Part shown: positions 34,189 through 43,700 of the stretch, piece after piece
Layout: each line of letters begins with the position of its first letter
Numbering within the stretch: position 1 is the stretch's first letter
Origin: Granulosicoccus sp964449565
Lineage (GTDB): Bacteria > Pseudomonadota > Gammaproteobacteria > Granulosicoccales > Granulosicoccaceae
Length of the DNA stretch: 64,000 bases
Assembly (NCBI GenBank): GCA_964449565.1
Contig: CAYUZB010000005.1
Coordinates: 1-64,000 of the forward strand
Direction: 5' to 3'
Made by a program: the position numbers and the translations under genes
The notes under the pieces: model-generated
The model's database searches: none
What the model was told of the DNA's origin: nothing
What the model saw: the letters and a program-made list of their open reading frames with translations, nothing else

Positions 34189-35697
34189 ATGAATGCACAT
34201 GACTTCGAGCGCTATAGCGCCGAGGGTTACACCCGAATTCCACTTTCCGTTGAGTTGATTGCCGATCTCGACAACCCGCTTTCCTGCTTCCTGAAATGCG
34301 CGGATCAACCCTTTTCCTTTCTGTTCGAGTCCGTGCAGGGCGGTGAGAAATGGGGCCGTTACTCGATTATCGGTCTGCCGAGCCGTACGGTTATCCGTGT
34401 TCGTGCCCACGATATCACCATCGAACATGATGCCGAGGAGATCGAGTCGCTGACCGTCGATGACCCGCTGGAATGGATTGCCGACTATCAATCCCAATTC
34501 CGCGTGCCCAATATCGCTGGATTACCCAGGATCACCGGTGGCCTGGTGGGCTACTTCGGGTATGACACGGTGCGCTATATTGAGCCAAGGTTGGGTCCCA
34601 ACACGCATCCGGACCCGCTGGATAATCCTGACATCCTGTTAATGGTGACCAATGAGCTTGTCGTTTTTGACAATTTGAGTGGCAAGCTGACCATCATCGT
34701 GCTGGCCACAGCGGGCAGTGATGAAAGCCGTGTTGAGGGGCTGAAAAGACTCAGCCAATTGCATGATCAGATACGTGCACCCATGCCACCGCGTAAAGCG
34801 AGCAGCAGCCCGACAAAAGTGACTGAGAAGGATTTTGTCAGTGGTTTTACAAAAGAAGGATACGAAGCTGCCGTCGCGCAGATACGTGAGTACATTGCAG
34901 CCGGCGAGTGCATGCAAGTGGTACTCAGTCAACGTCAGTCCATTCCGTTTGCGGCGCCTGCACTTGATTTGTACAGGGCGCTGCGTACGCTTAACCCGTC
35001 GCCCTATATGTTCTACCTGAATCTGGGTGATCATCATGTTGTCGGTGCGTCACCTGAGATTCTTGTGCGTCTCGAAGATGGTGAGGTCACGGTACGACCT
35101 CTGGCAGGTACTCGCCCACGTGGGGCTAATGAAGAAGCCGACAAGGCGCATGAGGAAGAACTGCTGAAAGATCCCAAAGAGCTCGCAGAGCATTTGATGC
35201 TTATCGACCTCGGGCGCAACGATATCGGGCGCATTGCCGAGACAGGTACCGTTGATGTCACTGACAAGTTCAGTGTCGAGCGATATTCTCATGTCATGCA
35301 TATCGTCTCTAATGTTGTTGGTAAGCTCAAAGCCGATATGCAGCCACTGGATGTCCTGAAGGCCACATTCCCGGCGGGCACCTTGTCGGGCGCGCCGAAA
35401 GTGCGTGCCATGGAGATAATTCAGGAACTCGAACCGGTCAAAAGGGGCGTCTACTCCGGTGCCGTGGGTTACTTGTCCTGGAATGGCAACATGGATACCG
35501 CCATTGCTATTCGAACGGCCGTTATCAAAGACGGTGTGCTTAATGTGCAAGCCGGCGCCGGTATCGTGTATGACTCGGATCCTGAAAGCGAATGGCTTGA
35601 AACGCAAGCCAAGGCACGTGCGATCTTTCGCGCAGTAGCCATGGCCACAACGGGTATCGAAAAGCGCCCCGCGCTGTTTGATGGAGAAGCGCCATGA
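34189..35697 (+). CDS. trpE: Anthranilate synthase component I
   Basis: TrpE turns chorismate and ammonia into anthranilate, with ammonia supplied by TrpG. The 502-residue protein has FLFESVQGGEKWGRYSIIG at about residue 43, which is the region of the Trp feedback site. The catalytic part has LAGTRPRGANEEAD, HLMLIDLGRNDIGRIA and FPAGTLSGAPKVRAMEII. It is the first gene of trpEGDC, where each pair of genes overlaps by ATGA, so translation is coupled throughout. Confidence 0.96.
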   Translation: MNAHDFERYSAEGYTRIPLSVELIADLDNPLSCFLKCADQPFSFLFESVQGGEKWGRYSIIGLPSRTVIRVRAHDITIEHDAEEIESLTVDDPLEWIADYQSQFRVPNIAGLPRITGGLVGYFGYDTVRYIEPRLGPNTHPDPLDNPDILLMVTNELVVFDNLSGKLTIIVLATAGSDESRVEGLKRLSQLHDQIRAPMPPRKASSSPTKVTEKDFVSGFTKEGYEAAVAQIREYIAAGECMQVVLSQRQSIPFAAPALDLYRALRTLNPSPYMFYLNLGDHHVVGASPEILVRLEDGEVTVRPLAGTRPRGANEEADKAHEEELLKDPKELAEHLMLIDLGRNDIGRIAETGTVDVTDKFSVERYSHVMHIVSNVVGKLKADMQPLDVLKATFPAGTLSGAPKVRAMEIIQELEPVKRGVYSGAVGYLSWNGNMDTAIAIRTAVIKDGVLNVQAGAGIVYDSDPESEWLETQAKARAIFRAVAMATTGIEKRPALFDGEAP

Positions 35698-36287
35698 TAG
35701 CTGTGGTCGATAACTACGATTCGTTTACGTATAACATTGTGCAGTATCTTGGTGAGCTTGGCGCCGAGGTTCAAGTGTTTCGCAATGATGCGATCAGTGT
35801 GGATGAACTTCAAGCCATGAACGCCGAGGCGCTGTTGCTGTCGCCTGGCCCCAGTGTTCCGGATAACGCTGGAATCACGCTTGACGTTTTGAAAAAACTC
35901 GATACCAAACAAGCCGTTCTTGGTATCTGCCTGGGGCACCAAAGTATCGCTCAACATTATGGTGGTCGCATCATCCGTGCAGGGGAAATCATGCACGGTA
36001 AATTGTCGGATGTTCACCACAATGGTACTGGTGTGTTCGCCGGACTACCTAGCCCGTTTACGGTGACTCGCTATCACTCTTTAGTTGTTGACAAGTCCAG
36101 TGTTCCAGACACACTCGAGATCACTGCATGGACAACGACATCGTCCGGTGATATCGAAGAGATCATGGGTATACGACACAAGACGCTTGAAGTCGAAGGC
36201 GTTCAGTTTCATCCCGAATCAATCAGCAGTGAACATGGGCATGCGCTGCTACAAAATTTTCTGAACCGATTGAGGTCCACAACATGA
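35694..36287 (+). CDS. trpG: Anthranilate synthase component II (glutamine amidotransferase)
   Basis: A class I amidotransferase of 197 residues that releases ammonia from glutamine for TrpE. The catalytic triad is visible: Cys in LGICLGHQSIAQ at about residue 81, and His/Glu in VQFHPESISS near residue 172. The oxyanion segment LLSPGPSVPDNAGI is also present. It overlaps both neighbours by 4 bases. In many bacteria the same protein also serves folate synthesis. Confidence 0.96.
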   Translation: MIAVVDNYDSFTYNIVQYLGELGAEVQVFRNDAISVDELQAMNAEALLLSPGPSVPDNAGITLDVLKKLDTKQAVLGICLGHQSIAQHYGGRIIRAGEIMHGKLSDVHHNGTGVFAGLPSPFTVTRYHSLVVDKSSVPDTLEITAWTTTSSGDIEEIMGIRHKTLEVEGVQFHPESISSEHGHALLQNFLNRLRSTT

Positions 36288-37306
36288 ATATTCAGGAAGC
36301 GCTTCACCAGTTACTCGATGGCAAGGACCTTAGTGGTGATGACATGGTCATTATCATGGAACAGATCATGACGGGCGCCGTCTCGAACTCAATGATTGTC
36401 GGTTTTCTCGTCGCACTGCGTATGAAAGGGGAAACAGTCGATGAGGTGGCTGCTGCTGCGACTGTGATGCGCAGCCTTGCCGAAAAAGTCAATCTCGCTG
36501 ACGAATCCGCCATCGACATTGTCGGCACTGGTGGTGACACGACCTCGACCTTTAATATCTCTACCTGCAGTGCCATTGTGGCAGCCGCAGCGGGTGTCAA
36601 GGTGGCAAAGCACGGGGCCCGTTCGGTATCCAGTAAATCCGGCGCGGCAGATTTACTCGAAGCGGCAGGTGTCAATATCGGTTTGACCGCTGAACAGGTC
36701 AAGGCTTGTATTCAGGAGTTGAACCTGGGTTTCATGTTCGCACCCCAACATCACAGTGCGATGAAACATGCGATTGGTCCGCGTCGAGAACTCGGTGCGC
36801 GGACTATCTTCAATTTGTTAGGACCCTTGACCAATCCTGCTGGTGTCAAGCGTCAACTATTAGGTGTCTTTGCCAAAACCTGGGTACGTCCAATTGCCGA
36901 TGTTCTACAACAGCTTGGCAGTGAGCATGTCCTCGTGGTACATGGTAACCACGGCATGGACGAAATCAGTATCAGTAGTCCCACCAGTGTGGCTGAATTG
37001 AAAAACGGGGTTGTCACGGAGTATGAAATAGCTCCGCGAGATTTTGATATGCCAGAGTCGCCGTTGAGTGAAATACAGGTCGGTGGTGCTGAGGAAAGTT
37101 TGGCGATGGTCAATGCGGTTCTTGATAACACGCCGGGTGCAGCTCGCGATATTGTTGCGATCAATAGTGGTGCCGCCATTTGTGTATCGGGTCTTGCCGA
37201 TGATATTGCTGGTGGTGTTGAACAGGCTCTTGCTGCCATCGCTGATGGTCGAGCACGGCAGAAACTCGATGCATTGGCTCGCTACAGCAGCAGCTTCTCC
37301 TCATGA
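36284..37306 (+). CDS. trpD: Anthranilate phosphoribosyltransferase
   Basis: TrpD joins anthranilate to PRPP. The 340-residue protein has the PRPP-binding DIVGTGGDTTSTFNIST loop at about residue 78, KHGARSVSSKSGAADLLEA and the RRELGARTIFNLLGPLTNP segment, all conserved. It is the third gene of the trp operon with 4-base overlaps on both sides. Confidence 0.96.
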   Translation: MNIQEALHQLLDGKDLSGDDMVIIMEQIMTGAVSNSMIVGFLVALRMKGETVDEVAAAATVMRSLAEKVNLADESAIDIVGTGGDTTSTFNISTCSAIVAAAAGVKVAKHGARSVSSKSGAADLLEAAGVNIGLTAEQVKACIQELNLGFMFAPQHHSAMKHAIGPRRELGARTIFNLLGPLTNPAGVKRQLLGVFAKTWVRPIADVLQQLGSEHVLVVHGNHGMDEISISSPTSVAELKNGVVTEYEIAPRDFDMPESPLSEIQVGGAEESLAMVNAVLDNTPGAARDIVAINSGAAICVSGLADDIAGGVEQALAAIADGRARQKLDALARYSSSFSS

Positions 37307-38118
37307 GCTCGGGTGTCAAAAGGGATGTCCCGGATATTCTGAGAAATATTCTGGCCCGCAAGCTTGAAGAGATTGCCGAACGCTCGGCAACGACAAGTAT
37401 CGATAAGCTCAAAGAACAGATTGTCGATGCAGGTGCCCCGCGTGGGTTTGTCTCCGCAATGAAAGAACGCCTCTCTGTTGGTCAGTCTGCGGTGATCGCC
37501 GAAATCAAGAAAGCCTCTCCCAGTAAAGGTGTTATCCGCAAAGATTTCGATCCTGCCGCGATTGCCAGCGCCTATGCGAAGGGCGGTGCTGCCTGCCTGT
37601 CTGTTTTGACGGACAAGGATTATTTTCAAGGCAGTGAGGCTGCTTTGCAAAGTGCTCGTGCCGCCTGCAGTTTGCCGGTCATTCGTAAAGATTTCCTGAT
37701 CGATACCTATCAAGTGCATGAAGCAAGAGCAATTGGGGCTGATTGCATTCTGTTGATTGCTTCGGCCTTAAGCGATAAACAACTCGAAGCTCTTTACAAC
37801 GAAGCTGTTGAGCTTGGCATGGATGTATTGGTAGAGATTCATGATCGCGAAGAACTGACACGTGTGCTGCCATTGCAACCGATGTTGCTTGGTATCAATA
37901 ATCGCAATTTGAGAACCTTCGATGTCAGTCTGGATACGACTATTGATCTATTGGCAGATATCCCGGATGGTACCGTCACTGTCACCGAGAGTGGAATAGT
38001 AACTATTGACGATGTGCAATTGATGCGAGAGCATGGCATTAATGCCTTTCTGGTCGGTGAGACATTCATGCGAGCCAGTGACCCTGGTGCGGAACTGTAC
38101 AAGCTATTTGCGGTCTGA
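37303..38118 (+). CDS. trpC: Indole-3-glycerol phosphate synthase
   Basis: A TIM-barrel enzyme that closes the indole ring. The conserved parts are EIKKASPSKGVIRKDF near residue 67, SVLTDKDYFQGS, RKDFLIDTYQVHEARAIGAD, GINNRNLRTF, and VTESGI near the end. It is a single-function TrpC (271 residues) without the TrpF fusion seen in enteric bacteria. The gene set trpEGDC followed by a crp-type gene resembles the trpGDC-vfr order of pseudomonads. Confidence 0.95.
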   Translation: MSSGVKRDVPDILRNILARKLEEIAERSATTSIDKLKEQIVDAGAPRGFVSAMKERLSVGQSAVIAEIKKASPSKGVIRKDFDPAAIASAYAKGGAACLSVLTDKDYFQGSEAALQSARAACSLPVIRKDFLIDTYQVHEARAIGADCILLIASALSDKQLEALYNEAVELGMDVLVEIHDREELTRVLPLQPMLLGINNRNLRTFDVSLDTTIDLLADIPDGTVTVTESGIVTIDDVQLMREHGINAFLVGETFMRASDPGAELYKLFAV

Positions 38119-38131
38119 AAGTATGCGTAGG

Positions 38132-38169
38132 AAAAAAAAAAGGGCCGGAATTCCTGCGAATTCCAGCCC
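38132..38169 (-). terminator. Intrinsic terminator between trpC and crp
   Basis: A 12-bp stem (38142-38153 with 38158-38169, one mismatch, 4-base loop) is flanked on the left by ten A. On the minus strand this is a stem followed by ten U, a strong terminator for crp. In the plus direction it may also stop trp transcription, though its U-run (at 38183) is some bases away. Confidence 0.85.
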
Positions 38170-38236
38170 CTGTATTACTGTCCTTTTTGACTATATCGCC
38201 ATCATCCTGACAGCTATACATTTACGTCAGTCGTTA

Positions 38237-38875
38237 TTAGCGAGTGCCGTAGATGACCATGGTCTTGCCGCGAGCGTGTATCAGTCCGCGATCTTCCAGT
38301 TCTTTCAGAACTCGCCCAACCATTTCACGTGAACACCCAACGATACGGGCGATCTCCTGACGAGTGATGCGAATCTGCATACCGTCAGGGTGAGTAATGG
38401 CATCCGGCATCTTGGCCAGATCGAGAAGTGTGGAAGCAACTCTGCCTGTGACATCGAGGAAGGCGAGATCGCGAACCTTGATGCTGGTTTTTCGAAGGCG
38501 GTTTGCCATCTGTGTTGTCAATGCATACAGAAGTTCAGGTTGATCTGCTGAAAGTCTGCGGAATTGGTCGTAGTTCATTTCGGCAAGCTCGCATTTTACG
38601 CGGGCTACGACCCATGCACTTCGTTGTGATTCTTCATCGAACAGTCCCATCTCACCGAAGAAGTCACCCGCACTCAAATAAGCGAGGACGATTTCGCGGC
38701 CGTCGTCATCTTCGATGACAACGCTAACGGAACCATCGACTATGTAATATAGAGTCTCGGGTACGTCACCGTGATGGATGATTGTAGTCTTGGCCGGGTA
38801 TTGACGGCGGTGACTGCTTCTAAGAAACAGATCCAGCCATTCAACAGGCGGCGGTGCAATTCGTGGCGCCAGCAT
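38237..38875 (-). CDS. crp: cAMP receptor protein family regulator (Crp/Vfr)
   Basis: The 212-residue protein has the cyclic-nucleotide fold with the phosphate-binding cassette FFGEMGLFDEESQRSAWVVA (Glu, Arg and Ser that bind cAMP in Crp are all present) at about residues 71-90. A long dimer helix follows, then a helix-turn-helix RQEIARIVGCSREMVGRVL whose recognition helix is identical in type to Crp/Vfr. The ATG at 38875 is preceded by GGAGAGAG at good spacing. It is a global regulator that is expected to respond to cAMP. Confidence 0.93.
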   Translation of the reverse strand: MLAPRIAPPPVEWLDLFLRSSHRRQYPAKTTIIHHGDVPETLYYIVDGSVSVVIEDDDGREIVLAYLSAGDFFGEMGLFDEESQRSAWVVARVKCELAEMNYDQFRRLSADQPELLYALTTQMANRLRKTSIKVRDLAFLDVTGRVASTLLDLAKMPDAITHPDGMQIRITRQEIARIVGCSREMVGRVLKELEDRGLIHARGKTMVIYGTR

Positions 38876-39054
38876 TCTAATCTCTCTCCGTACTCAAAGT
38901 TTGCGCAAGAACGAGGGTTAACCATTGCCTCGTAGTCAGGCGATTTCCCAAGCTGTTTTGTCTAACGTCAAACATTGATCGGCTGTCTTTTTGAATTCTT
39001 CAGTGAAATCGGTACCATTTCAGCCGTATCTGACTCAAACAAGGCAAAAATAAC

Positions 39055-39489
39055 GTGCAAGCACGTATCAAATGGCTCGATCACATGAGCTTCGTCGGCG
39101 AATCTGGCAGTGGTCACTCTGTAGTCCTCGATGGGTCTCCGGAGCACGGAGGCCGTAATCTGGGTGTCCGCCCCATGGAAATGCTACTTATTGGCATGGG
39201 AGGGTGTACCGCATTCGATGTGGTGTTGATGTTGCAAAAGTCTCGCCAGAATGTGAAAGACCTCGAAGTCTCATTAAATGCGGACCGACAAGAGGAGATT
39301 CCGCAGGTCTTCACGAAAATTGAGGCTCACTTCAAGGTTTACGGTGTTGACCTGAATCCCAAGCACGTCGAGAGGGCGGTAAATCTGTCCGCGGAAAAAT
39401 ATTGCTCCGCCAGCCGCATGCTCGAGAAGACCGCTGAAATCACGTACACCTGGGAAATTGTTGAAAGCGACAATAATTCGGCAGCATAG
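39055..39489 (+). CDS. OsmC family protein (YhfA-like)
   Basis: An OsmC/Ohr fold protein of 144 residues beginning at GTG 39055. Two conserved Cys are seen, in GMGGCTAFDVV and SAEKYCSASRML, the positions used for peroxide reduction in this family. In E. coli the YhfA member of this family lies next to crp, and the same neighbourhood is found here in divergent form. The true substrate is unknown. Confidence 0.88.
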   Translation: MQARIKWLDHMSFVGESGSGHSVVLDGSPEHGGRNLGVRPMEMLLIGMGGCTAFDVVLMLQKSRQNVKDLEVSLNADRQEEIPQVFTKIEAHFKVYGVDLNPKHVERAVNLSAEKYCSASRMLEKTAEITYTWEIVESDNNSAA

Positions 39490-39618
39490 GCAGCTATAAC
39501 TATCCATTTGTGTTGGAAAGGTGAAAAATGTTCCAGAGATGAAAAAGCTGGCCTGCCGATTGCAATGTATCTACCTGCGTAAGTAACGTTTTCTCCTCCA
39601 TCATCCCTGGATGGTTTA

Positions 39619-39649
39619 CAGCGCGGTCCAAGGGCCGCGCTGCATTTTT
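39619..39649 (+). terminator. Intrinsic terminator after the osmC-family gene / in the rplM leader
   Basis: An 8-bp perfect GC-rich stem (39619-39626 with 39635-39642, 8-base loop) is followed by CATTTTTT. It lies 130 bases after the osmC-family stop and about 110 bases before rplM. It most simply ends the osmC transcript; if the rplM promoter lies upstream it would work as an attenuator. Confidence 0.8.
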
Positions 39650-39760
39650 TCTCCTGATCCCCTCTACCTTCCTTATTTCGTCTCCCCCGAGCTTGAGTCT
39701 CCGGAAAATAGCCTCTACAATGGCGGGCTACTTAACTTACCGTCCTGCCGAGATTCTCCC

Positions 39761-40195
39761 GTGAATAACACTACCGTCAGCGCCAAACCTGCTGAGGTCA
39801 AGCGCGAATGGTTCGTCATTGATGCCGAAGGCAAGACCTTGGGCAACGTGGCAACCGAATGTGCTCGCCGACTGCGTGGCAAGCACAAGCCCATTTATAC
39901 ACCGCACGTCGATACCGGCGATTACATCGTGGTTATCAACGCGTCCAAGGTGGTTGTGACGGGTAACAAGGCCAAGAACAAGCTGTATCGCCACCACACT
40001 GGCTATATTGGCAACCTGAAGACTGTCAGCTTTGAAAAGCTGCAGCAGACCCATCCCGAACGAATCATTGAGCTCGCGGTGAAAGGCATGCTGCCGAAAA
40101 ACCCGTTGGGTCGCGCCATGTATGGAAAGCTTCGCGTCTTCGCTGATGCCAACCATACGCATGCCGCCCAGCAACCAAAAGCACTGGAGATCTGA
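39761..40195 (+). CDS. rplM: 50S ribosomal protein L13
   Basis: Large-subunit protein L13, 144 residues from the GTG at 39761 (NNTTVSAKPAEVKREW follows). WFVIDAEGKTLGNVAT, RGKHKPIYTPHVDTGDYIVV and MLPKNPLGRAMYGKLRV are the conserved parts. The frame is open upstream to 39611, but that part covers the terminator hairpin and is not conserved. It forms the usual operon with rpsI, 4 bases downstream. Confidence 0.97.
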   Translation: MNNTTVSAKPAEVKREWFVIDAEGKTLGNVATECARRLRGKHKPIYTPHVDTGDYIVVINASKVVVTGNKAKNKLYRHHTGYIGNLKTVSFEKLQQTHPERIIELAVKGMLPKNPLGRAMYGKLRVFADANHTHAAQQPKALEI

Positions 40196-40199
40196 TTCG

Positions 40200-40592
40200 A
40201 TGGCAGCACAAAACTATTACGGAACTGGCCGTCGTAAATCATCGACAGCTCGTGTTTTCATGCAAAACGGCTCCGGCCAGATCATCGTCAACAACAAGCC
40301 GCTCGACGAGTATTTTGGTCGAAAAACGGCGCACATGATTGTTCGCCAGCCGCTAGAGCGTACCGAAACGCTAGCCAACTTCGATTTCAAGATTACCGTC
40401 AAAGGTGGTGGTGGTAGTGGTCAGGCGGGAGCTATACGTCTGGGTATTTCACGCGCGCTTCTGGCCTATGACGAGTCGCTGCGCTCATCGCTCCGTGGTG
40501 CGGGCTTCCTGACGCGAGATGCGCGTGAAGTTGAAAGAAAGAAGGTTGGTTTACGCAAGGCGCGTAAGGCGACTCAGTACTCCAAGCGTTAA
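40200..40592 (+). CDS. rpsI: 30S ribosomal protein S9
   Basis: Small-subunit protein S9, 130 residues from the ATG at 40200 (MAAQNYYGTGRRKSSTARVF). GGGGSGQAGAIRLGISRALL is conserved, and the C-terminal YSKR tail reaches the P-site tRNA. Cotranscribed with rplM and ended by a strong terminator. Confidence 0.97.
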   Translation: MAAQNYYGTGRRKSSTARVFMQNGSGQIIVNNKPLDEYFGRKTAHMIVRQPLERTETLANFDFKITVKGGGGSGQAGAIRLGISRALLAYDESLRSSLRGAGFLTRDAREVERKKVGLRKARKATQYSKR

Positions 40593-40618
40593 AACAGACC
40601 TTTTCAAGTCTGTCGAGA

Positions 40619-40649
40619 AAAAGCCGCGTGACTTTCGCGGCTTTTTTTT
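40619..40649 (+). terminator. Intrinsic terminator of rplM-rpsI
   Basis: AAGCCGCG (40621-40628) pairs with CGCGGCTT (40636-40643), with a 7-base loop and a run of eight T. It lies 27 bases after the rpsI stop. Confidence 0.92.
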
Positions 40650-40778
40650 GCCTGCGTTTTGCCGTGCCCGATAACGGCGCGCCGGATGCGCAAAAACCTA
40701 GCTGTCATGCCTACTCGTATAAGACGATACAAGCTCCGACTCTTTATACTACGCACTGGCTGATGCAAATCCACGGAC

Positions 40779-43700
40779 ATGACATCGCTTGATCCAGGGC
40801 CTGTGACGCTTCCTAGCGGGGCGAAGCGGGAAATACCCTACAACTACACCTCGTTTACCGATCCTGACATCGCCAGGCGTTATCTGGGCAAAGCAGGATG
40901 GGAACTGATTGAAGGGCTGCGCCATCAACGGCGGACCGGCCAGTCTGCTCGCATGCTGTTTGAAGTGCTGGGTGATATGTGGGTTATCGACCGCAACCCC
41001 TTTATTCAGGAAGATCTCGTCGCCAACCCGAAACGCCGAACGGCGCTGGTGGATGCCTTGCATCATCGTGTTGCTCAGATTTCCCAGCGTGCTGATGATT
41101 CCAAAGAAGTTGCCGAACTGATTGCACTCGCCAAAGAAGCGGTGGTTACCTTTGAGCGCGGTCTTACCGAACTCAAACGTCAACAAAAGGCGATCAAGCA
41201 AGCGCTGTCCGGGATTACACATGCTGACAACATTCGCTTCGATGGGCTGTCACGTGTCTCGCATGTCACCGATGCAACCGATTGGCGCGTGGAACTCCCG
41301 CTGCTAGTGCTGACGCCGGATACCGAAGCGGAACTTCCGGCACTGATCAAAACCTGTATTTCCCTTGGTTTGACGATCATCGCCCGTGGTGGTGGCACGG
41401 GTTATACCGGCGGCGCTATCCCACTCGATCGACAGACTGCTGTCATCAATCTGGAAAAACTCGACAAACTCGAGCCTGTAAGCCTCAGGCAATTACCGGT
41501 CAGCGATGAAAATGCGGCAGCCGAGGCAATCGAAACACAAACCATACGCGTCGGTGCTGGTGTTGTGACCAAGCGAGTCGCCGAAGCCGCCGAACGGCAG
41601 GGTCTCGCATTTGCCGTAGATCCAACCTCGCAGGATGCGTCGACCATCGGTGGCAACATCGCGATGAATGCTGGTGGCAAGAAGGCGGTGCTGTGGGGAA
41701 CAACGCTCGACAATCTCGTCTCCTGGCGAATGGTCGATGCGCGCGGTGACTGGCTGGATGTGGAGCGCCTTGATCACAATCTCGGCAAAATTCATTTACA
41801 AGAGCGCGTACGTTTCCGGGTCAGTCGGACCGATGCGATCAGTGGCGAGCTTAAGGGCGAACCCACAATCATCGAAGCACCGGGTGCATCCATGCGCCTG
41901 CAAGGGCTCGGCAAGGATGTGACCGACAAATTCCTCGGTGGCCTGCCAGGTGCGCAAAAAGAAGGTTGTGACGGGCTCATTACCTCGGCAGTGTTTGTTT
42001 TGCACCGAATGCCACCGGCTATTCGTACCGTATGCATGGAATTCTATGGCAAGGATCTACGCGATGCGGTTCTCGCGATTACCGACGTCAAGGACTATAT
42101 AGACGCCAACCAAGAGATCCAGCTTGCAGGTCTTGAACATCTCGACGATCGTTATATCAAAGCCGTCAGTTATAGCGCCAAAGCAGCTCGTGGCGAGTTA
42201 CCGAAAATGCTGCTGCTTGCCGATATTGTCGGCGAAGATGACAAGGCGGTGGCCAGCGCTGCATCGGCAGTGGTGCAGACGGTAAACGCGCGTGGTGCCG
42301 AAGGCTTCATTGCTGTCAGCGCTGAGGCTAGACAGCAATTCTGGGCAGCTCGATCACGTACCGCAGCCATTGCGGCCCATACCAATGCGTTCAAGATCAA
42401 CGAAGATGTGGTAATCCCATTGGATCGCCTTGCTGATTACAGCGAAGGTATAGAACGCATCAACATTGAGCATTCATTGTCCAACAAATTGATGATGCTT
42501 GATGATGTGCGACAGCTGTTAGGAAGCAGTGAAGCCATACGCCTGATCGGCGCAGCGAGTTCCAGCGATGAGGAAACACTCGCACTGGCCGATGCCAGTC
42601 TCAAGGCGGCGCTTGAACAACTCAATGAATTACGGGCTGACTGGCTTGAATTGCTGGAACGCGTGCAGTGCGCGGACGAGCGATTCCTTAAGGCGATTGA
42701 GCAGAGTGGAACAAGCGATCCCATTACCGAAGAGGATGAATGTGTATATGCGCTGTTGCGTCGTGACAAGCGTATTTCTTACCGACAATCCGTCGAGCAG
42801 GCCTTGAAGGAACGCTTTTCGGGCAAACGTTTTGCAAATTTGCGAGCCCGTCTTGATGACATACACAGCCAATGTCGGCCCAAGCGTCTGTTTGCCGCAC
42901 TACATATGCATGCTGGCGACGGCAATATCCATACGAATATTCCGGTCAATTCCAACGACTCGGTGATGATGCACCAGGCTGAAGTGATTGTTGATCGTGT
43001 CATGTATCTGGCCCGTGCACTTAACGGGGTAATCTCAGGTGAGCATGGAATCGGGCTGACCAAGATGCAGTACATGGACGACGATACCGTCAATGCTTTC
43101 GCCGATTATAAAAGCCATGTTGATCCGGATGGCCATTTCAATCGCGGTAAGCTGATGCCAGGCTCGGGCCTTCAAAACGCTTACACACCATCATTGCGCC
43201 TCATACAGCAGGAAGCCCTGATTCTCGAGCAAAGCGAACTCGGTGCACTGAACGACAGCATCAAGGACTGCTTGCGTTGCGGGAAATGCAAGCCGGTTTG
43301 TGCAACACATGATCCCGGTGCCAACCTTTTGTATTCGCCGCGTAACAAGGTGCTGGGCACTGGTCTGATCATTGAAGCCTTTTTGTACGAAGAGCAAACT
43401 CGACGTGGCATTTCCATTCGCCACTTCGATGAGATGAATGACATTGCTGATCACTGTACGGTTTGCCACAAGTGCCTGGCGCCATGTCCGGTGGATATCG
43501 ATTTTGGCGAAGTGTCCATCAATATGCGCAAAGTTCTGAAAGATCGTGGACAAAGACGTCGAAGTCTTGGTACGACTGCATCCATGGCATTTCTTAATGC
43601 CAAGGATCCGACGACCATCAAGGTCATGCGCAAAGGGATGATCGATTTCGGTTTCAAAGCGCAACGTACTGCTACGGATATCGTCAAGCGTTTGCCCAGT

